Positions 23,599 through 31,945 are shown, counted from the first letter of the stretch. The stretch is 64,000 nucleotides of DNA from Lactobacillus sp. HBUAS51381 (GCF_012641095.1 NZ_JAAVSC010000008.1:1-64000), one strand, 5' to 3'. Numbers and translations are program-made. Notes: generated by a model not told the origin, from the letters alone.

Positions 23599-25023
23599 CT
23601 ATTGTACATCTTCAGACAAATCCTTTTGCGGCTTATCCTGCTTCAAGACACTGATGGCGACGACCGCAATCAGCATGGAGATACCAGCAACTAACATCAT
23701 GCCGGGCATGGACTTACCGACCAAACGGAAGACCAGGAAGCTGGCGACGGACGCGATGATTTGCGGCAAACAGATGGTTCCGTTGAAAATCCCAATGTAG
23801 GAGCCTTCGTTAGACCCGTTCAGCGATGATGTGAAGATGTTGAAGGGTTCCACGTGGACGGTGAAGAAGCCAATCCCGATCAAGCAGAACGGCAGGATCA
23901 GTAAGTATTGGTTGTGAATGAAGAAGACCCAGATTAAGCCAACGGCAAAGCAGGTAATCCCGAAACGATACCAGAACTTCCGCTTAAAGGGATTCGTGTG
24001 CGACAGGACTAAGAAACCGTAGAGGACGGCGGCCATGGACTGGATAAACGTCAGAATCCCGTACCAGTTTCCGGCGGCTTGATAACCAGCGGAAGTGGCG
24101 TTGGTGGTGTTCCAAACGTTTTGAGCAATGGCCCCGGTGGTGTAGGTCCACATGTATTGGATCCCAATCCAGGCGAACATTTGAACTAAGGCGACTTCCC
24201 ACAAAGCCTTTGGGGCTTCCTTGATCAGTTGCCAGATGGACTTGTGGTTCTTATGGGCCTGTGGCTCAATCTGGTGGTAGTCGGCGTAGGTCTCCGGGTC
24301 GTATTCCTTAACGGAGTGGATCGTGTAGGCGGAAATGCCCAACAGAATCGCGGCACCGATATAGAAGGCTAACCGCACGGACAGCGGCACAACACCTTTC
24401 TTCGCGGTGTTGGCCACGCCGAAGTAGGTTAAGACGAAGGGGAGTAAGGTGGCTAACACCCCGCCCAAGTTACTGAAGGCTTGTTGCCAGGACCACGCCT
24501 TGTCCTTTTGATTTTCGTTGACCATGTCCCCAATAATCATCCGGAAGGGTTGCATGCAGACGTTACTGGACAGGTCCATGAATAGAATGGCAATCGCACC
24601 GAAGAGCAGTGCGGCCGTGGAGGCGTAGCCAAAGCCAAATGAGCCGGCGTTCGGCAACAGGACCATGACCAATGCGGCGATCGGGGCACTGAACAGCAGG
24701 TACGGCATCCGCCGCCCGAAGCGTGGTGACCAGGTCCGGTCGGAATACTTCCCGACTAACGGTTGCACGATTAGTCCGGCTAGTGGGGGCAGGATGAAGA
24801 AGAGTCCCAGGTTGGTGGGGTCGGCCCCGATGGTCTGGAAGATCCGGCTCATTTGTGACGATTGAAGCGAGAAGGCCATGTTGACCCCGCAAAAACCAAA
24901 CGTAATTGCGAATATGGTCTTCAATGGCAAATTTGGCAGGGAGTTTGAGATCCGTGTCGATTTCTTAGTGGCAGTTCCGGTCGGTTGGGCGACCCCAGCT
25001 GCGTGCGCTGTTGGTTGATTCAT
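23599..25023 (-). CDS. MFS sugar (alpha-glucoside) proton symporter
   Basis: The protein has 474 residues, with AAGGGGATGG before ATG 25023. About 12 helices, with the cytoplasmic loop GKYSDRTWSPRFGRRMPY resembling plant sucrose (SUT/SLC45) and bacterial maltose symporters. It is the first gene of the operon with GH31 and is divergent from a LacI regulator. Two TAAACGTTTA operators control its promoter. Substrate is probably maltose, isomaltose or a related disaccharide. Confidence 0.85.
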   Translation of the reverse strand: MNQPTAHAAGVAQPTGTATKKSTRISNSLPNLPLKTIFAITFGFCGVNMAFSLQSSQMSRIFQTIGADPTNLGLFFILPPLAGLIVQPLVGKYSDRTWSPRFGRRMPYLLFSAPIAALVMVLLPNAGSFGFGYASTAALLFGAIAILFMDLSSNVCMQPFRMIIGDMVNENQKDKAWSWQQAFSNLGGVLATLLPFVLTYFGVANTAKKGVVPLSVRLAFYIGAAILLGISAYTIHSVKEYDPETYADYHQIEPQAHKNHKSIWQLIKEAPKALWEVALVQMFAWIGIQYMWTYTTGAIAQNVWNTTNATSAGYQAAGNWYGILTFIQSMAAVLYGFLVLSHTNPFKRKFWYRFGITCFAVGLIWVFFIHNQYLLILPFCLIGIGFFTVHVEPFNIFTSSLNGSNEGSYIGIFNGTICLPQIIASVASFLVFRLVGKSMPGMMLVAGISMLIAVVAISVLKQDKPQKDLSEDVQ

Positions 25024-25074
25024 AGTGTGCCATCCCCTTGATTAAATTAAAGCCTATTTCCTTTTAACGCCTAC

Positions 25075-25103
25075 ATCGTATCACTTTAAGTAAACGTTTA
25101 CAA
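25075..25103 (-). promoter_or_regulatory. Promoter of the MFS-GH31 operon
   Basis: On the minus strand TTGTAA (25098-25103), 17 bp and TACGAT (25075-25080). The -35 is overlapped by operator 1. Confidence 0.6.
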
Positions 25104-25132
25104 TGCCTGTGCAACAACAAGTTAAACGTTTA
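25090..25132. promoter_or_regulatory. Twin LacI-family operators
   Basis: GTAAACGTTTAC (25090-25101) and TAAACGTTTA (25123-25132) are palindromes with centres 32 bp apart, three helical turns. The first covers the transporter -35. Both suit the divergent LacI regulator and also resemble cre, so CcpA may compete for them. Confidence 0.65.
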
Positions 25133-25255
25133 CTCTTTTTGCTGGGAAATTTGGCCAAATAAGGCTATAATTGATTTAACCATTATCGAGTCGGTGCGGC
25201 CTGTCGTCACGGGAAGAGGGCCAGCACCAAAAATAGAGAAAGTCAGGTGGACGTC

Positions 25256-26233
25256 GTGACCAAGCCAACCATTAAAGATATTGCGGCCAAATCGGGGGTG
25301 TCGATTGCCACCGTGTCGCGGGTGCTGGGCAACAAGACGGGGTCGTACAGTGAAAAAACACGGACCAAGATTTTAAAGATTGCCAAGGAACTGGGGTACC
25401 GGAAGAATTCGGTGGCTGTGGATCTCGTGAAGAAACATTCGGACGTGATTGCGCTGATTATTAACGCCACGCCCACGAACTTCTCCACGCAGATCATTGA
25501 TGGCATTCAACAGCGCGCCGACGAATTGGGCCAGGGCGTGATCATCCTTTACGCCGGCAACCGAGACCACGCCCTTCAGCATCAGGCGATCATCACTGCG
25601 CTGGAACGGTCGGTCACCGGAATCCTACTGGCGGCGATTGAACCGGATGAAGAGGATCTGACGTTGTTGAAGGAGTCGCGGATTCCGTTTTGCTTTGTGT
25701 CACTGTATTTTGGAACTACGGCTATTCTGGCCGTCAGCTCGGATAACCGGGAGCTGGCCTATCAGGCGACGCAATACCTGATTGATCGCGGCCACACGCG
25801 AATTAGTCTGGCCGGCATCGATGGCTACCACACGGGGAGTCAGCGGCAGGCGGGCTATCAGGATGCGATGGCGGCTAACCGATTACCCGCAGCGACAGTC
25901 TTATCTGGTAATTATAGTTATGAGGCGGGGAAAAAACTGCTCCAAGCCGTTGTGGATCAGGGGAGTACGGCCGTGATTGCGGCCAGTGACATGGTCGCGG
26001 CGGGTTTATTAACGGCGGCCCACCAACAGGGCGTTCGGGTGCCAGCGGACCTCTCCATCATGAGCATCGATGGGACCATCATCTGCCAGATTACCACGCC
26101 CGCGCTAACCAGCATGACGCAGGACTTCTATCAGATTGGCAGCCAGAGCGTGAACAAGGTGCTGGGACAACCGGCGGCGGATTTTGTGTCGGTGAGCGTG
26201 ACGGAACGGGATAGTGTGGCGCGGTTAGACTAA
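25256..26233 (+). CDS. LacI-family repressor of the alpha-glucoside locus
   Basis: The protein has 325 residues. GTG 25256 is chosen because AGGTGG lies 5 bases upstream; another GTG at 25247 overlaps that site. HTH TIKDIAAKSGVSIATVSRVL is at residues 5-24, followed by the hinge and a periplasmic-binding-protein-like domain (VIALIINATP, SIMSIDGT, ALTSMTQD). It probably represses the divergent MFS-GH31 operon until a glucoside binds. MalR-like by context. Confidence 0.88.
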   Translation: MTKPTIKDIAAKSGVSIATVSRVLGNKTGSYSEKTRTKILKIAKELGYRKNSVAVDLVKKHSDVIALIINATPTNFSTQIIDGIQQRADELGQGVIILYAGNRDHALQHQAIITALERSVTGILLAAIEPDEEDLTLLKESRIPFCFVSLYFGTTAILAVSSDNRELAYQATQYLIDRGHTRISLAGIDGYHTGSQRQAGYQDAMAANRLPAATVLSGNYSYEAGKKLLQAVVDQGSTAVIAASDMVAAGLLTAAHQQGVRVPADLSIMSIDGTIICQITTPALTSMTQDFYQIGSQSVNKVLGQPAADFVSVSVTERDSVARLD

Positions 26234-26303
26234 ACGTGAGTTGGGGCTACGTTTTCCCGGATGGGGTAATTTTGACGTGCGGTGATGAAAAAATATTTAT
26301 ACA

Positions 26304-26353
26304 AAAATGGGCGTTTGATCTCACCGGTTTGAGAATCAAGCGTCCATTTTTTT
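26304..26353 (+). terminator. Terminator of the LacI-type gene
   Basis: AAATGGgCGtTTGAT pairs with ATCAAgCGtCCATTT, followed by a T-run. Confidence 0.8.
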
Positions 26354-26392
26354 GAGGAGCAAACGTCACTTGAGAAAACAAAAATTGAAATA

Positions 26393-26436
26393 AAAAAACC
26401 GTGATCCCACCTCGCAGTGTGGAATCACGGCTTTTT
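26393..26436. terminator. Terminator of the HMA-Dps operon
   Basis: AACCGTGATcCCAC pairs with GTGtGGAATCACGGcTT. On the minus strand a long T-run follows. Confidence 0.85.
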
Positions 26437-26447
26437 ACTGCTAAAGA

Positions 26448-27011
26448 TTAGTCGTCATCTTCGTCATCGTCTTCTTCATCCAGACCGTCGCGGGCGTCGT
26501 TGCCCAATACGGCTTGGAGTTCGCGGATGATGTGGTTGTTGGTGCCCCGTAGCGTGGTTAAGAAACTGGCTAAGGCTGGGCGTTCTTCCTTTTCGGCGAG
26601 CTTGATAGCCCGGTCGATGAAGAGGTTGTGTGTATCTGCGTCGCGAACCAGCTCACTGACTTGTTCTTCGGCGGTCAGATACTTCTTGGCGCCACTTTCC
26701 TGGAGCATGTTGTAGTCGTGGAATTCCTTGGTCGTGGTGGAAACGATCTCGCCTTCATCTAACAGGAGTTCACCGAGGGCGTCGAATTGTTGGCGGTAAG
26801 TGTCAATGTAGGTGCTGAGTAATTGGCGAACGCTCAGGGCTAGCGGCCCCTTAACGGACCAACGGACTTGGTGGAACTTCACAATGGAGATGTGCAAGTT
26901 GGATAAGATGTGATTGGTCATGGCACCAGCCGTCGGAACGTGGTGATCGTGGTCGGTTTGGGCTTGTTCAGCAGCGTAGCGGTCTTCAACAGTCATGGTC
27001 GTTGTGGTCAT
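26448..27011 (-). CDS. dps: Dps-like ferritin
   Basis: The protein has 187 residues from ATG 27011 (AAAGGAAG upstream); in-frame ATG 27071 lies inside the HMA gene. Ferritin-like four-helix bundle with KFHQVRWSVKGP and FDALGELLLDEGE carrying the ferroxidase His, Asp and Glu expected at the dimer interface. The tail is a run of Asp/Glu (DEEDDDEDDD), unusual for Dps and possibly metal binding. It is the second gene of an operon with an HMA metal chaperone. Dps stores iron and protects DNA from peroxide. Confidence 0.88.
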   Translation of the reverse strand: MTTTTMTVEDRYAAEQAQTDHDHHVPTAGAMTNHILSNLHISIVKFHQVRWSVKGPLALSVRQLLSTYIDTYRQQFDALGELLLDEGEIVSTTTKEFHDYNMLQESGAKKYLTAEEQVSELVRDADTHNLFIDRAIKLAEKEERPALASFLTTLRGTNNHIIRELQAVLGNDARDGLDEEDDDEDDD

Positions 27012-27039
27012 TAGGAAACTTCCTTTCGTATTTGAGGGA

Positions 27040-27267
27040 TTAGAGGGCTTTGACTTTGGAACTCTGGACAACGTAGCCGAGGTCGGTGACCGTGTCGGCT
27101 AAGCTTTCAGCGGTGACCTTATCGTCATCGAATTCGGCCTTAATCTTGCTGGCGTTGAAGAGTACCTTGACGTTTTCCACGCCATCCTTTTTGCTTAAAG
27201 CCCCTTCGATCTTGGTCATGCAAGACGGGCAAGTCAGGGCATCTAATTTCATCGTTACTTTACTCAT
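27040..27267 (-). CDS. Free-standing HMA heavy-metal-binding protein
   Basis: The protein has 75 residues with a beta-alpha-beta-beta-alpha-beta HMA fold. Cys13 and Cys16 lie in LTCPSCMTKIEG, the metal-binding loop with Pro-Ser rather than the Ala/Ser-His of copper chaperones. AGGAGG precedes ATG 27267. It is the first gene of an operon with dps, 28 bp apart. Its promoter matches that of the HMA-less P1B ATPase at 18792, so it may deliver metal to that pump. This is inference. Confidence 0.82.
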   Translation of the reverse strand: MSKVTMKLDALTCPSCMTKIEGALSKKDGVENVKVLFNASKIKAEFDDDKVTAESLADTVTDLGYVVQSSKVKAL

Positions 27268-27571
27268 AATAAGAACCTCCTAAGTGGTTTACTTAACGTT
27301 ACGGTTGAACGGCATCGCACTTGTTGGTGACGCCGTGGACTTAATCGCTGGCAATTTCGTTTGCCTTGATTACATAACTTAGTATACGGGCCAGTGGTTG
27401 AGAAAAACTTGACTCAGATCAAGTTCGCCAATCTTTTTTGAAATATACATAAAATGAATATAGTTAAATCTGAAATCGCTGATGGATCAGGACCAACGAG
27501 CCGCGTTGTTTTCTTTCACTGAAAAATATGCGACAATGGAGAACAGAATTTAGACAAGCGAGGGACATGCA
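27268..27571. other. Divergent intergenic region, 304 bp
   Basis: It contains the HMA-Dps promoter and FNR-like box. The plus-strand half (27430-27571) must hold the promoter of the MFS gene, but no convincing -35/-10 pair was found. Confidence 0.5.
27381..27425 (-). promoter_or_regulatory. FNR/Crp-type box and -10 of the HMA-Dps operon
   Basis: AACTTGACTCAGATCAAGTT (27406-27425), TTGAC-N4-ATCAA, has its centre 32 bp from the centre of the -10 TATACT (27381-27386, minus strand). Sequence and spacing match the P1B ATPase promoter. Confidence 0.6.
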
Positions 27572-28735
27572 ATGTGGAAAAGCAACAAGGAAGTCAGTTT
27601 GGTGGGAATTCTTTCGGCAACGCTCCTGCTAAATGCAGCTGCGGCGTGTATGTGGCCATTAACCACGGTCTACATGCATAACGAGTTACACCAAACCTTG
27701 ACGTTAGCGGGAATTGCCCTATTGGGAATGTCGCTATGTATGATTTTAGGCAATTGGTTGGGCGGCTGGCTGTTTGATCACTGGTCACCCTTTAAATCGG
27801 CGATCGTGGGAACGCTGTGTTCCTTTATTCCCATGCTGATTCTGATCTTCTTCCACGGCTGGCCAATCTTTGGCATCATGCTGCTGTTCATTGGCTTAGG
27901 AGATGGGATCGTCATGACCGTGGTCAATTCGTTTGCGGCCAACGTGACGTCCATCAGCAGTCGGAAGGTCTTTAACTATCTGTATATTGGAATGAACCTC
28001 GGGGTGGTCGTGGGGACGTTGATGGTCGGTTACCTGATGGACCACGGGGTTCAACTGGTCTTCATCGCCGCCAGCATCTGCTACACGGCTTTACTACTGA
28101 TTATTCTGGCGGATTTTCGGATGAAGGTGACCACCCCCACGCAACATCACCAGCAGAAGGTGGCCAAACCCGCGCAGCTCAATCTGATCTGGTTGATTGC
28201 CGCCATGGTTTTCTGCCTCTATCTGAGCTATACGCTGTGGGAAAGTGTGATCTCCGTGCACATGACCAACCTGGGGATTTCCTTTGAACACTACAGTCTG
28301 TTGTGGACGTTAAATGGCTTGATGATCGTGTTCGGTCAGCCAATCGCCAACCGGCTGGGTGAGTATTTCAAGATGAGCTCGCAGATTGCGGTCGGGTCGT
28401 TGATCTTCATCCTGTCGTTTCTGATTCTGGTCTTCGCCAAGACCTACGCGATGTTTGTCCTAACCATGGTCATTCTGACGATTGGTGAAATGATTGGGTT
28501 CCCCGGCATTCCGGCATGGATCGATAAGCTTGCTGGTGACAACGATAAAGGGAAATTTCAAGGCATCTATAACATGGCCATCTCGTTTGGCCGGGCGGTT
28601 GGCCCGCTGTACGGGGGACTCCTGATCGAATACGGCAGTTATCGCGATCTATTCGGCTCAGTGACGTTGCTGATGCTTCTGGCCTTAGCCGCCGTGATGA
28701 TTCGTAACCGAGTAAATCAGGCGCGACTGAAATAA
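27572..28735 (+). CDS. MFS transporter (DHA1-type drug/efflux family)
   Basis: The protein has 387 residues and about 12 helices. The loop 2-3 motif GNWLGGWLFDHWSPFKS resembles the MFS G-x3-D-R-x-G motif in degenerate form. Start at ATG 27572 with GAGGGA 7 bases upstream. Substrate unknown; YxfC/MdtG-like multidrug efflux is plausible. It is a single gene. Confidence 0.78.
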   Translation: MWKSNKEVSLVGILSATLLLNAAAACMWPLTTVYMHNELHQTLTLAGIALLGMSLCMILGNWLGGWLFDHWSPFKSAIVGTLCSFIPMLILIFFHGWPIFGIMLLFIGLGDGIVMTVVNSFAANVTSISSRKVFNYLYIGMNLGVVVGTLMVGYLMDHGVQLVFIAASICYTALLLIILADFRMKVTTPTQHHQQKVAKPAQLNLIWLIAAMVFCLYLSYTLWESVISVHMTNLGISFEHYSLLWTLNGLMIVFGQPIANRLGEYFKMSSQIAVGSLIFILSFLILVFAKTYAMFVLTMVILTIGEMIGFPGIPAWIDKLAGDNDKGKFQGIYNMAISFGRAVGPLYGGLLIEYGSYRDLFGSVTLLMLLALAAVMIRNRVNQARLK

Positions 28736-29039
28736 AAGCAAGAGCGGAACCGGCTGTCTTTTGGCCCAGGTGTCGAGGGCGGTTTAACCCAAACGCGTGG
28801 GCACTGAGGACGAGTTTAATGACGGCAGCACAGAGTACCTGGGCGGGTTAGTCCAGGTGCTTTTTTCATGCATTTAGTTGTGGTATTCATTGATAATCGG
28901 GTAATACAATTGAGGTTGATATGACAGCGTTGGTAGCGCTGCCATAAACTATACAATGGCGGATTTAGCCGATCCGAATGTAAGTGATTGCTTATCGGCT
29001 GAACAGGCGTAACATGCTAGAAAAAGGGGTGGCTGGGCT
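28736..29039. other. Intergenic region with unidentified GC-rich segment
   Basis: After the MFS gene a GC-rich tract of about 100 nt with several short complementary segments ends in a terminator (28837-28866). The following AT-rich part has a promoter for the ATPase gene: TTGGTA, a 16-bp spacer and TACAAT near 28933-28960. The GC-rich tract was not matched to a known riboswitch. Confidence 0.4.
28835..28866 (+). terminator. Terminator downstream of the MFS gene
   Basis: ACCTGG/CCAGGT (28837-28842, 28853-28858) is followed by GC and six T. Confidence 0.7.
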
Positions 29040-30239
29040 ATGTTAATTGACTTCACGTTGACCAATTTTCGATCATACAAGGATACCGCAACGCTGTCGT
29101 TAGAGAGTGGTGGCGGCGTTCAACAGTGGGAACATGAGAATACCGTACCGTTGACAGATGGACTGAATGTTCTGAAATGTGCGGCTATTTTTGGCGCTAA
29201 TGGTGCCGGGAAAAGTGCCGTTTTGGCGGGACTAGAACGCATGCGCCAGATGGTGACAGCGCCGACTGAACAAATTACGGATCAGCTGCCCTACGAACCG
29301 TTCCAGTTTGACCAAGAGTCGACGGGACAGCGGACGACGTTTATGGTGAATTTTGATCGTGATGGTCACCAGTATCGCTATGTGTTTAGTTATACGGCCA
29401 CACGGATCGTGGATGAGATGTTAAGCGTGGCGGTCGAGGATCATTACGAGGTCCTGTTTGCGCGTGAGAAGGGTGTTATGACGGTGATTCCCGAGGGCTT
29501 GGTGACGGCGGCCCAACGTGTACGCCCCAACGCCTTGATGCTCTATGCGTTTCAGAACTGGAACTATCAGCCGGCGATGACGGTATTCGAGTGGTTCAGT
29601 CAGGACCTGGTGATTTTAAACGACCATCCCAGCGGTGCCGGCCTCGATGACGAGTGGGTCCATAGTCAGTTGACGCAATTCCTACGCGCCGTGGGCAGTG
29701 AGGTTGCGGGCCTTACGCAGCGGAAGGTGGCCATTCAATTCTTAGATGGTTCCGCCTTCACACGGCCCGACCTGTATCTCGTTTATGAAAAATACGATGA
29801 AGAGGGCGCGGTCGTTGGCCGAGAAGAGTTGCCGTTGAACAACGCCTCAACGGGCATGCGGCAACTGGTGGCCCTGGGGCTCGCACTGATTACGGCCCAG
29901 CACGCCGCTCATCCACAGACGATTCTGACCGATGAACGGTTGGCGGCCATTCATCCTACGGCCTTGGCTGCCCTCCTGACGTTGTTTAATTCGGTGGCCA
30001 ATACGAATCAAATTGTGATGACCACCAACCAACCCATGTTGATGAGTCAGCATTTGCGAATCGATCAGGTGTACTTAGCCGAGAAAAATTATCGTGGAGA
30101 GAGTCAACTCGTCTCGCTATTCGACTTGGCAGATGTTCCGGCCACGGGCTGGTTAGAGGACTACTTGGCTGGTCGTTTTGGGGCAATGCCACGGGTGGAT
30201 GCGCATGGGCTACTGGTGGCGTTTGATCCGAGTCTCTAA
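29040..30239 (+). CDS. Orphan AAA_15/AAA_21-type ATPase
   Basis: The protein has 399 residues, with AAAGGGGTGG 8 bases before ATG 29040. Walker A FGANGAGKSAV lies near residue 53-62 after MLIDFTLTNFRSYKD, the usual ABC/SMC-like start of this family. The signature region is NNASTGMRQL instead of the common SSG(E/T) form, and Walker B is TILTDERLAAIHP, where ILIDE.d..lHP is usual. Relatives occur as RloA/AbiEii-like or OLD-like defence ATPases, usually beside a partner; none is here. Role unknown; defence is a guess from the family. Confidence 0.75.
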   Translation: MLIDFTLTNFRSYKDTATLSLESGGGVQQWEHENTVPLTDGLNVLKCAAIFGANGAGKSAVLAGLERMRQMVTAPTEQITDQLPYEPFQFDQESTGQRTTFMVNFDRDGHQYRYVFSYTATRIVDEMLSVAVEDHYEVLFAREKGVMTVIPEGLVTAAQRVRPNALMLYAFQNWNYQPAMTVFEWFSQDLVILNDHPSGAGLDDEWVHSQLTQFLRAVGSEVAGLTQRKVAIQFLDGSAFTRPDLYLVYEKYDEEGAVVGREELPLNNASTGMRQLVALGLALITAQHAAHPQTILTDERLAAIHPTALAALLTLFNSVANTNQIVMTTNQPMLMSQHLRIDQVYLAEKNYRGESQLVSLFDLADVPATGWLEDYLAGRFGAMPRVDAHGLLVAFDPSL

Positions 30240-30352
30240 GTGAAGCTTACAACGAAAAATATCAGCTTCCTTAGAGGATCTGACATCGTTCACCACCGGT
30301 GTCAGCCACAGTTAAGCTAATGGTACCAGTCCGCAGTTGCTTCCCCGCTGTT

Positions 30353-30388
30353 CTAAAAAAGACGCATCAGCATTTAGCCGATACGTCT
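30353..30388 (-). terminator. Terminator of the nrdI-nitroreductase operon
   Basis: AGACGCATC pairs with GATACGTCT (one mismatch) and is followed on the minus strand by TTTTTTAG. Confidence 0.8.
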
Positions 30389-30403
30389 CCGGGATGATCT
30401 AGA

Positions 30404-31156
30404 TTAGCGTTTCTGTAGAAAGCCCTGATACTCCAAGGCTTGATTTAACTTGGCCCGTTGTTGGGGATCCCGTGCCAGTTCGGTTGCGATGTGGTGGGAG
30501 AAGGTTTCTGGCCGTTGGTGGCTGCCCCGAGCTTGGTAATAGTCATTAATCACTTGGTTGTAGGCGGCTAACGTCGGGTCGTCCGCGGTCAATGGCTGGT
30601 AGTCGTTGGTGAAGTGCATCAGAGATTGTGGCATGCGCGGCTTCAGTTCGGGTTTCTCTGCCGGATGACCGATGGCCAATCCAAAGACGGGGAAGGTGAG
30701 TTCGGGCAAATGGAAGAGATCGATTAGTTGCGGCGCGTCATTGAGCACGCTACCCATGATGGTGCTCCCCAAGCCAAGGCTCTCGCCGGCCACGACCATA
30801 GCTTCCACGGCGATGCTGGCGTCAAAGATACCCGCAAGCAGTTTGTCGGTACTGTGCAGGTTTGCCACGGCCGTTGGTGTGGCCGTGATGAGTTGCGCGT
30901 TGCGGTATTGGTCGGCGAGAAACAGGAAGAAGTGTCCCGATTTCTCCAGCCAGTGGTGACCGGTAATCTTGCCCAAAGCAGCTAGCTTTTGCGGATCGGT
31001 CACGCTGATGATGCTATATTGCTGGGAAAAGGTACTGGTTGGTGTATGTTGCGAAGCATCCACTAACGTCGACACTTCGGCTGCAGTTAATTTCTCGTCC
31101 GTAAAATGGCGAATACTTCGGTGATTTAACAAGGTGGTCAGTGTCGGATTAGTCAT
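30404..31156 (-). CDS. NADPH-dependent nitroreductase/flavin reductase (NfsA/Frp type)
   Basis: The protein has 250 residues. HRSIRHFTDEKL is the FMN-binding start, TPTSTFSQQYSIISV the central strand and GLGSTIMGSV the FMN loop; the C-terminal QRPETFSHHI segment is typical of the NfrA/Frp group. It is a cytosolic flavoenzyme reducing quinones, FMN or nitro compounds with NADPH. Its start overlaps the end of nrdI by 8 bp (ATGACTAA), implying translational coupling. It may supply electrons to NrdI, which is an inference from the overlap. Confidence 0.87.
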   Translation of the reverse strand: MTNPTLTTLLNHRSIRHFTDEKLTAAEVSTLVDASQHTPTSTFSQQYSIISVTDPQKLAALGKITGHHWLEKSGHFFLFLADQYRNAQLITATPTAVANLHSTDKLLAGIFDASIAVEAMVVAGESLGLGSTIMGSVLNDAPQLIDLFHLPELTFPVFGLAIGHPAEKPELKPRMPQSLMHFTNDYQPLTADDPTLAAYNQVINDYYQARGSHQRPETFSHHIATELARDPQQRAKLNQALEYQGFLQKR

Positions 31157-31622
31157 TGTTGGTCACTTCTTTCATGCGGGCCACGAGGGCGTCGTAGACC
31201 CGCTTCTCATCGCGGGGCACGCCTCGGAGTTCGTAGTTGGCGATGAAGGGGGCGTTGAACTTCTCGGCGTAACGCTTAGCGGTGAGGCAGTACTGTTCAT
31301 TAAAATTACGGTTGCCGCTCCCCACGACCCCCACCAGATGTTGGGCGTTGTTGCCGTAGCCGATGTACTCACCCAAGACGTTGGTCATCAATTCCTTGAC
31401 GCCGTTGTCGATGCCGTTGCCACCATCAAGATAGGTTGGCACGAAGCAGAAATACGGTTGCGTTTCGGCCGTGAAGTCGCTGGCCTCACTGATTTCGGTC
31501 GCCGTAATCTCGGGCGCTTCGGCATTCTGCGCGTGTTGCTTAGCGGCATAGGCCGTCAGATTTTCCACGAAGTTGCGGGTATTTCCTTCAATAGAGATAA
31601 ATAAAAGACGTAATGGTTGCAT
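31149..31622 (-). CDS. nrdI: NrdI flavodoxin of class Ib ribonucleotide reductase
   Basis: The protein has 157 residues from ATG 31622 (GGAGGGAAC upstream; a TTG/ATG-less start at 31637 is rejected). SIEGNTRNFV is the FMN phosphate loop, FVPTYLDGGNG the second loop and GSGNRNFNEQYC the third, all typical of NrdI. NrdI provides superoxide to assemble the Mn(III)2-tyrosyl cofactor of NrdF. It is normally with nrdEF; here it is alone, coupled to a nitroreductase. Confidence 0.9.
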   Translation of the reverse strand: MQPLRLLFISIEGNTRNFVENLTAYAAKQHAQNAEAPEITATEISEASDFTAETQPYFCFVPTYLDGGNGIDNGVKELMTNVLGEYIGYGNNAQHLVGVVGSGNRNFNEQYCLTAKRYAEKFNAPFIANYELRGVPRDEKRVYDALVARMKEVTNND

Positions 31623-31729
31623 GACTGTTCCCTCCAATTTCGGTTGTTGACTTACTCTTAGTGTACTCGGATTCGCGGGGGAATGCTCTTAAGTTTAGAC
31701 CCCCATTGTGGCCAATTTGCCGGGGTCCC

Positions 31730-31758
31730 TTGTCAAAGCGCGGACGGTATGCTATTCT
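31730..31758 (+). promoter_or_regulatory. Promoter of the ABC-F leader
   Basis: TTGTCA (31730-31735), a 17-bp spacer and TATTCT (31753-31758). The transcript would begin near 31765, about 225 nt before the ABC-F start. Confidence 0.65.
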
Positions 31759-31793
31759 AGTCGTACTTTAAGAAAGAACGAGGTATTCAGCCG

Positions 31794-31805
31794 ATGCGTA
31801 ACTAA
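31794..31805 (+). CDS. Three-codon leader ORF (Met-Arg-Asn)
   Basis: ATG-CGT-AAC-TAA is preceded by ACGAGG 10 bases upstream and sits near the 5' end of the leader. Tiny leader ORFs before ABC-F genes are where antibiotic-stalled ribosomes shift the downstream RNA fold. No protein is expected to be kept; its role would be in sensing. Confidence 0.45.
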   Translation: MRN

Positions 31806-31881
31806 TCACTCTCAAATGTTTGTCAGCTTCATCACCGTTTAGGGGTGGAGTGGGCCTGCAATTGGGATTGATGGTTACGCC

Positions 31882-31945
31882 GACTGAATTGCCAAGAGCA
31901 ATCAGTGGGCGCCATTTCCGTATGGGGAATGCGGCCACTTTTTTA
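31882..31945 (+). promoter_or_regulatory. Attenuator: antiterminator and terminator hairpins in the ABC-F leader
   Basis: The terminator spans 31904-31939: AGTGG/CCACT, CGC/GCG and ATTTCC/GGGAAT stacked, followed by TTTTTTA. An upstream hairpin ACTGAATTGC/GCAATCAGT (about 31882-31906) uses the first bases of the terminator stem, so the two are mutually exclusive. The gene starts 44 nt after the T-run. This fits transcription attenuation. Confidence 0.65.

Noticed and set aside
28740-28866. Riboswitch or T-box downstream of the MFS gene
   Set aside because: No specifier or T-box sequence and no recognisable aptamer core was found; the position after a gene with its own terminator fits a plain 3' end.
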